From the NCBI RefSeq assembly GCF_000282595.1, contig NZ_AKIZ01000003.1, forward strand, positions 62,001-126,000: DNA of 64,000 nt. The letters run 5' to 3'. Position 1 is the first letter of the stretch. Every line of letters begins with the position of its first letter. The DNA is from Phyllobacterium sp. YR531 (GTDB lineage: Bacteria; Pseudomonadota; Alphaproteobacteria; Rhizobiales; Rhizobiaceae). The notes under the pieces were generated by a model. It saw nothing but the letters and a program-made list of their open reading frames with translations, ran no database searches and had not been told where the DNA came from. Position numbers and translations under genes: made by a program. Of the stretch, positions 62,701-64,000 are shown in pieces.

Positions 62701-63402
62701 TTATGAAACCGCATTAAAAACTTCCGGTTCATATTCGCGCTCGCCACTCTCTTTCGAGAAAAGAACACATGGGCCATAGGAGCCGCGAGGATCATATGCG
62801 TATCCTTTTCCGGCCAAAGCCAATGTGATGTCACGTACGCCTTGCAGGCCATAAAGGTGGTCGTGAAGTTCAAGAAAAACACGCTCCACTCCGGGTAGCT
62901 CGGCTCCTTGAACAAGGTCCCGCTCAGCCCCTTCAATATCCATGACAAGAACGTTTATGCCATGATCAACAATGAAGTCATCGATATTGGTTGATTTGAG
63001 CGATATTTCATCCTCATAAGGACCTTGGTCGCGATCCATGGAAGACATCCAAAGGTCTTTACGAACATAGAACTGAAAAGTCCGGGGGTCACCAGCTGCC
63101 AGTATGCCTTGCTGCAGGGTCACGTTGTCGAGATCGTTGGCATTAATTACCCGCTTGGCAAGGGCTGCGGTTAACGGGTTTGCCTCGAACGACCAAACCT
63201 GAACATCGGCAATTTTGGCAATAAGCGATGTGATCACCCCAAGACCAGTTCCCAGTTCCAGAACGCGGTCACTGCTTCTTATAGCCTTGAAAATCCACCG
63301 CGCTTCTTTTGCTTCGTAACTGCCGCTGGCGAGTGCACGCCAGATCGTTGGAGATACCTCTTCCGGCGTGAGAGGTATCTTAATTCCGTGCACGGTAAAC
63401 AA
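62701..63402 (-). CDS. FkbM-family methyltransferase-like protein
   Basis: A 233-residue cytosolic protein. VLELGTGLGVITSLIAK is the SAM-binding motif I, VWSFEANPLTAALAKR motif II, and VLVMDIEGAERDLV the FkbM-specific Asp-Ile-Glu-Gly motif, followed by RVFLELHDHLYG. Members O-methylate sugars or polyketides; the acceptor is unknown. Start TTG at 63402 with GGAG seven bases before; no ATG is available near. Monocistronic between terminators. Confidence 0.8.
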   Translation of the reverse strand: MFTVHGIKIPLTPEEVSPTIWRALASGSYEAKEARWIFKAIRSSDRVLELGTGLGVITSLIAKIADVQVWSFEANPLTAALAKRVINANDLDNVTLQQGILAAGDPRTFQFYVRKDLWMSSMDRDQGPYEDEISLKSTNIDDFIVDHGINVLVMDIEGAERDLVQGAELPGVERVFLELHDHLYGLQGVRDITLALAGKGYAYDPRGSYGPCVLFSKESGEREYEPEVFNAVS

Positions 63403-63547
63403 GCCAAAACTCCATTGATTGTTGTTGATTTATCAAAGGAGCTATTCCCAGGACTGTGAAGTTGTCCAGATCAGAGGAAGCGATTGCTTTACTTTGCCGA
63501 CATGAGGTTGATTAAAATGATCCAAAGTGCTGAAAAGTGAACTCCCA
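63403..63547. other. Intergenic region between the FkbM-type and EAL genes
   Basis: 145 bases, AT-rich, holding the FkbM-gene promoter and the 3' region of the EAL gene (both on the minus strand). GTTGTTGATTTATC near 63420 is of low complexity. No clear terminator or gene seen. Confidence 0.3.
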
Positions 63548-64000
63548 TCAGGATGCTCGGCTATCAATCAGTCCGTTTGCGCGGAATTCTGGCCTATTAT
63601 GCTCGAGCTCTGTTGCGGGCAGCGGCATTCCAATCAGATAGCCTTGTACCTGATCACAGCCGACCTGTTTTATGACTTCAAACTGCTCTTCAGTCTCAAT
63701 ACCCTCTGCGATAGTCGTCATACCAAGGCTGCGCCCGACACCCGTGACCAGTTTTACGATGGCGAATGCATCTTCGCGGGAAGTCACATCACGAATGAAA
63801 GAGCGATCAATTTTTATTTTGTCGAAAGGGAAGCCTTGGAGACTGCCAAGCGATGAATATCCCGTTCCAAAATCATCCATCGCGATCTGAATGCCAACAG
63901 CTTTAAGTTGCGTCAAAGTCTCCAAAGTCTGCTCATTCTTGTCCAACAGAACAGATTCTGTGATTTCAAGCTCCAGCCGATCCGGGCCGAGACCGCTTTG
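63548..64000 (-). CDS. EAL-domain protein, C-terminal part (cyclic-di-GMP phosphodiesterase-like; truncated by window edge)
   Basis: The frame stays open to base 64000, so the gene starts outside the window; 150 residues are visible. LELEITES at the edge, IAMDDFGTGYSSLGSL (DDFGTG, two metal-binding Asp), KIDRSFIRDV and TIAEGIETEEQFEVI are EAL motifs, and the end reads GCDQVQGYLIGMPLPATELE. The visible motifs are intact, suggesting active c-di-GMP hydrolysis; an N-terminal GGDEF or sensor domain may precede. Confidence 0.9.
   Translation of the reverse strand, partial: QSGLGPDRLELEITESVLLDKNEQTLETLTQLKAVGIQIAMDDFGTGYSSLGSLQGFPFDKIKIDRSFIRDVTSREDAFAIVKLVTGVGRSLGMTTIAEGIETEEQFEVIKQVGCDQVQGYLIGMPLPATELEHNRPEFRANGLIDSRAS

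Noticed and set aside
1-64000. Genomic-island or prophage character because of many accessory catabolic genes
   Set aside because: No integrase, transposase, tRNA, att repeat or abrupt composition change was seen; dense catabolic clusters are normal in rhizobial secondary chromosomes.

Overview
The window reads as chromosomal DNA from an alphaproteobacterium of the order Rhizobiales (Hyphomicrobiales), most likely the Ochrobactrum/Brucella/Phyllobacterium group. The reasons are a rhizobial-type L-rhamnose locus (rhaRSTPQUK divergent from rhaDI), a dctBD/dctA unit with a sigma-54 promoter, many high-affinity sugar and peptide ABC importers, and moderate GC. This is a taxonomic inference; no rRNA or other marker gene is present. 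I see no tRNA, rRNA, transposase, integrase, CRISPR array or plasmid functions. The window is a dense catabolic region of roughly 60 genes in about a dozen import-plus-degradation modules.

Layout. 1-2.7 kb: the end of a small secreted protein, a DUF2147 protein, an ArsR-SRPBCC-ClpP operon with a clear palindromic operator, and a DUF454 membrane protein. 2.7-10.2 kb: a six-gene sugar operon (binding protein, two permeases, SIS-domain isomerase/deglycase, PfkB kinase, ATPase) divergent from a ROK regulator; its architecture is that of fructosamine (Frl-type) systems. 10.2-11.3 kb: a Fic-domain protein preceded by two inverted repeats, the second touching the start codon. 11.5-16.2 kb: an NMT1/SsuA-type ABC importer, a PAS-LuxR regulator and a two-subunit 3-oxoacid CoA-transferase. 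16.2-16.9 kb: a 59-residue lipoprotein and a small HTH protein. 17-23.6 kb: a tryptophan/kynurenine module with kynU-kynA and a GntR regulator on one strand, and a TrpXYZ-like importer plus an arylformamidase-like hydrolase on the other. 24-32.3 kb: a YtfQRT-YjfF-like (furanose-type) sugar importer with an aldose epimerase, a SAF-domain dehydrogenase and a LacI regulator. 32.4-38.7 kb: dctD-dctB, dctA, and an argininosuccinate-lyase-like enzyme that carries a signal peptide. 38.9-50.8 kb: an MFS permease and the complete L-rhamnose locus. 51-60.1 kb: a peptide-type ABC importer with a COG3964-type amidohydrolase, a RidA-family protein, an IclR regulator and a SelA/DgaE-like PLP enzyme. 60.2-62.5 kb: kbl-tdh threonine degradation. 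62.7-64 kb: an FkbM-type methyltransferase and the end of an EAL-domain protein.

The strongest leads for new biology are: (1) the apparently exported fumarate-releasing lyase directly downstream of the fumarate/succinate importer gene dctA, which suggests extracytoplasmic cleavage of N-succinyl compounds followed by fumarate uptake; (2) the amidohydrolase/RidA/PLP-lyase/peptide-importer cluster, whose chemistry suggests deacylation, elimination and imine hydrolysis of an unknown N-acyl (possibly D-) amino compound; (3) the Fic gene with tandem dyads; and (4) a repeated design in which five of the six solute-binding-protein genes are followed at once by a perfect stem-loop before the next operon gene.
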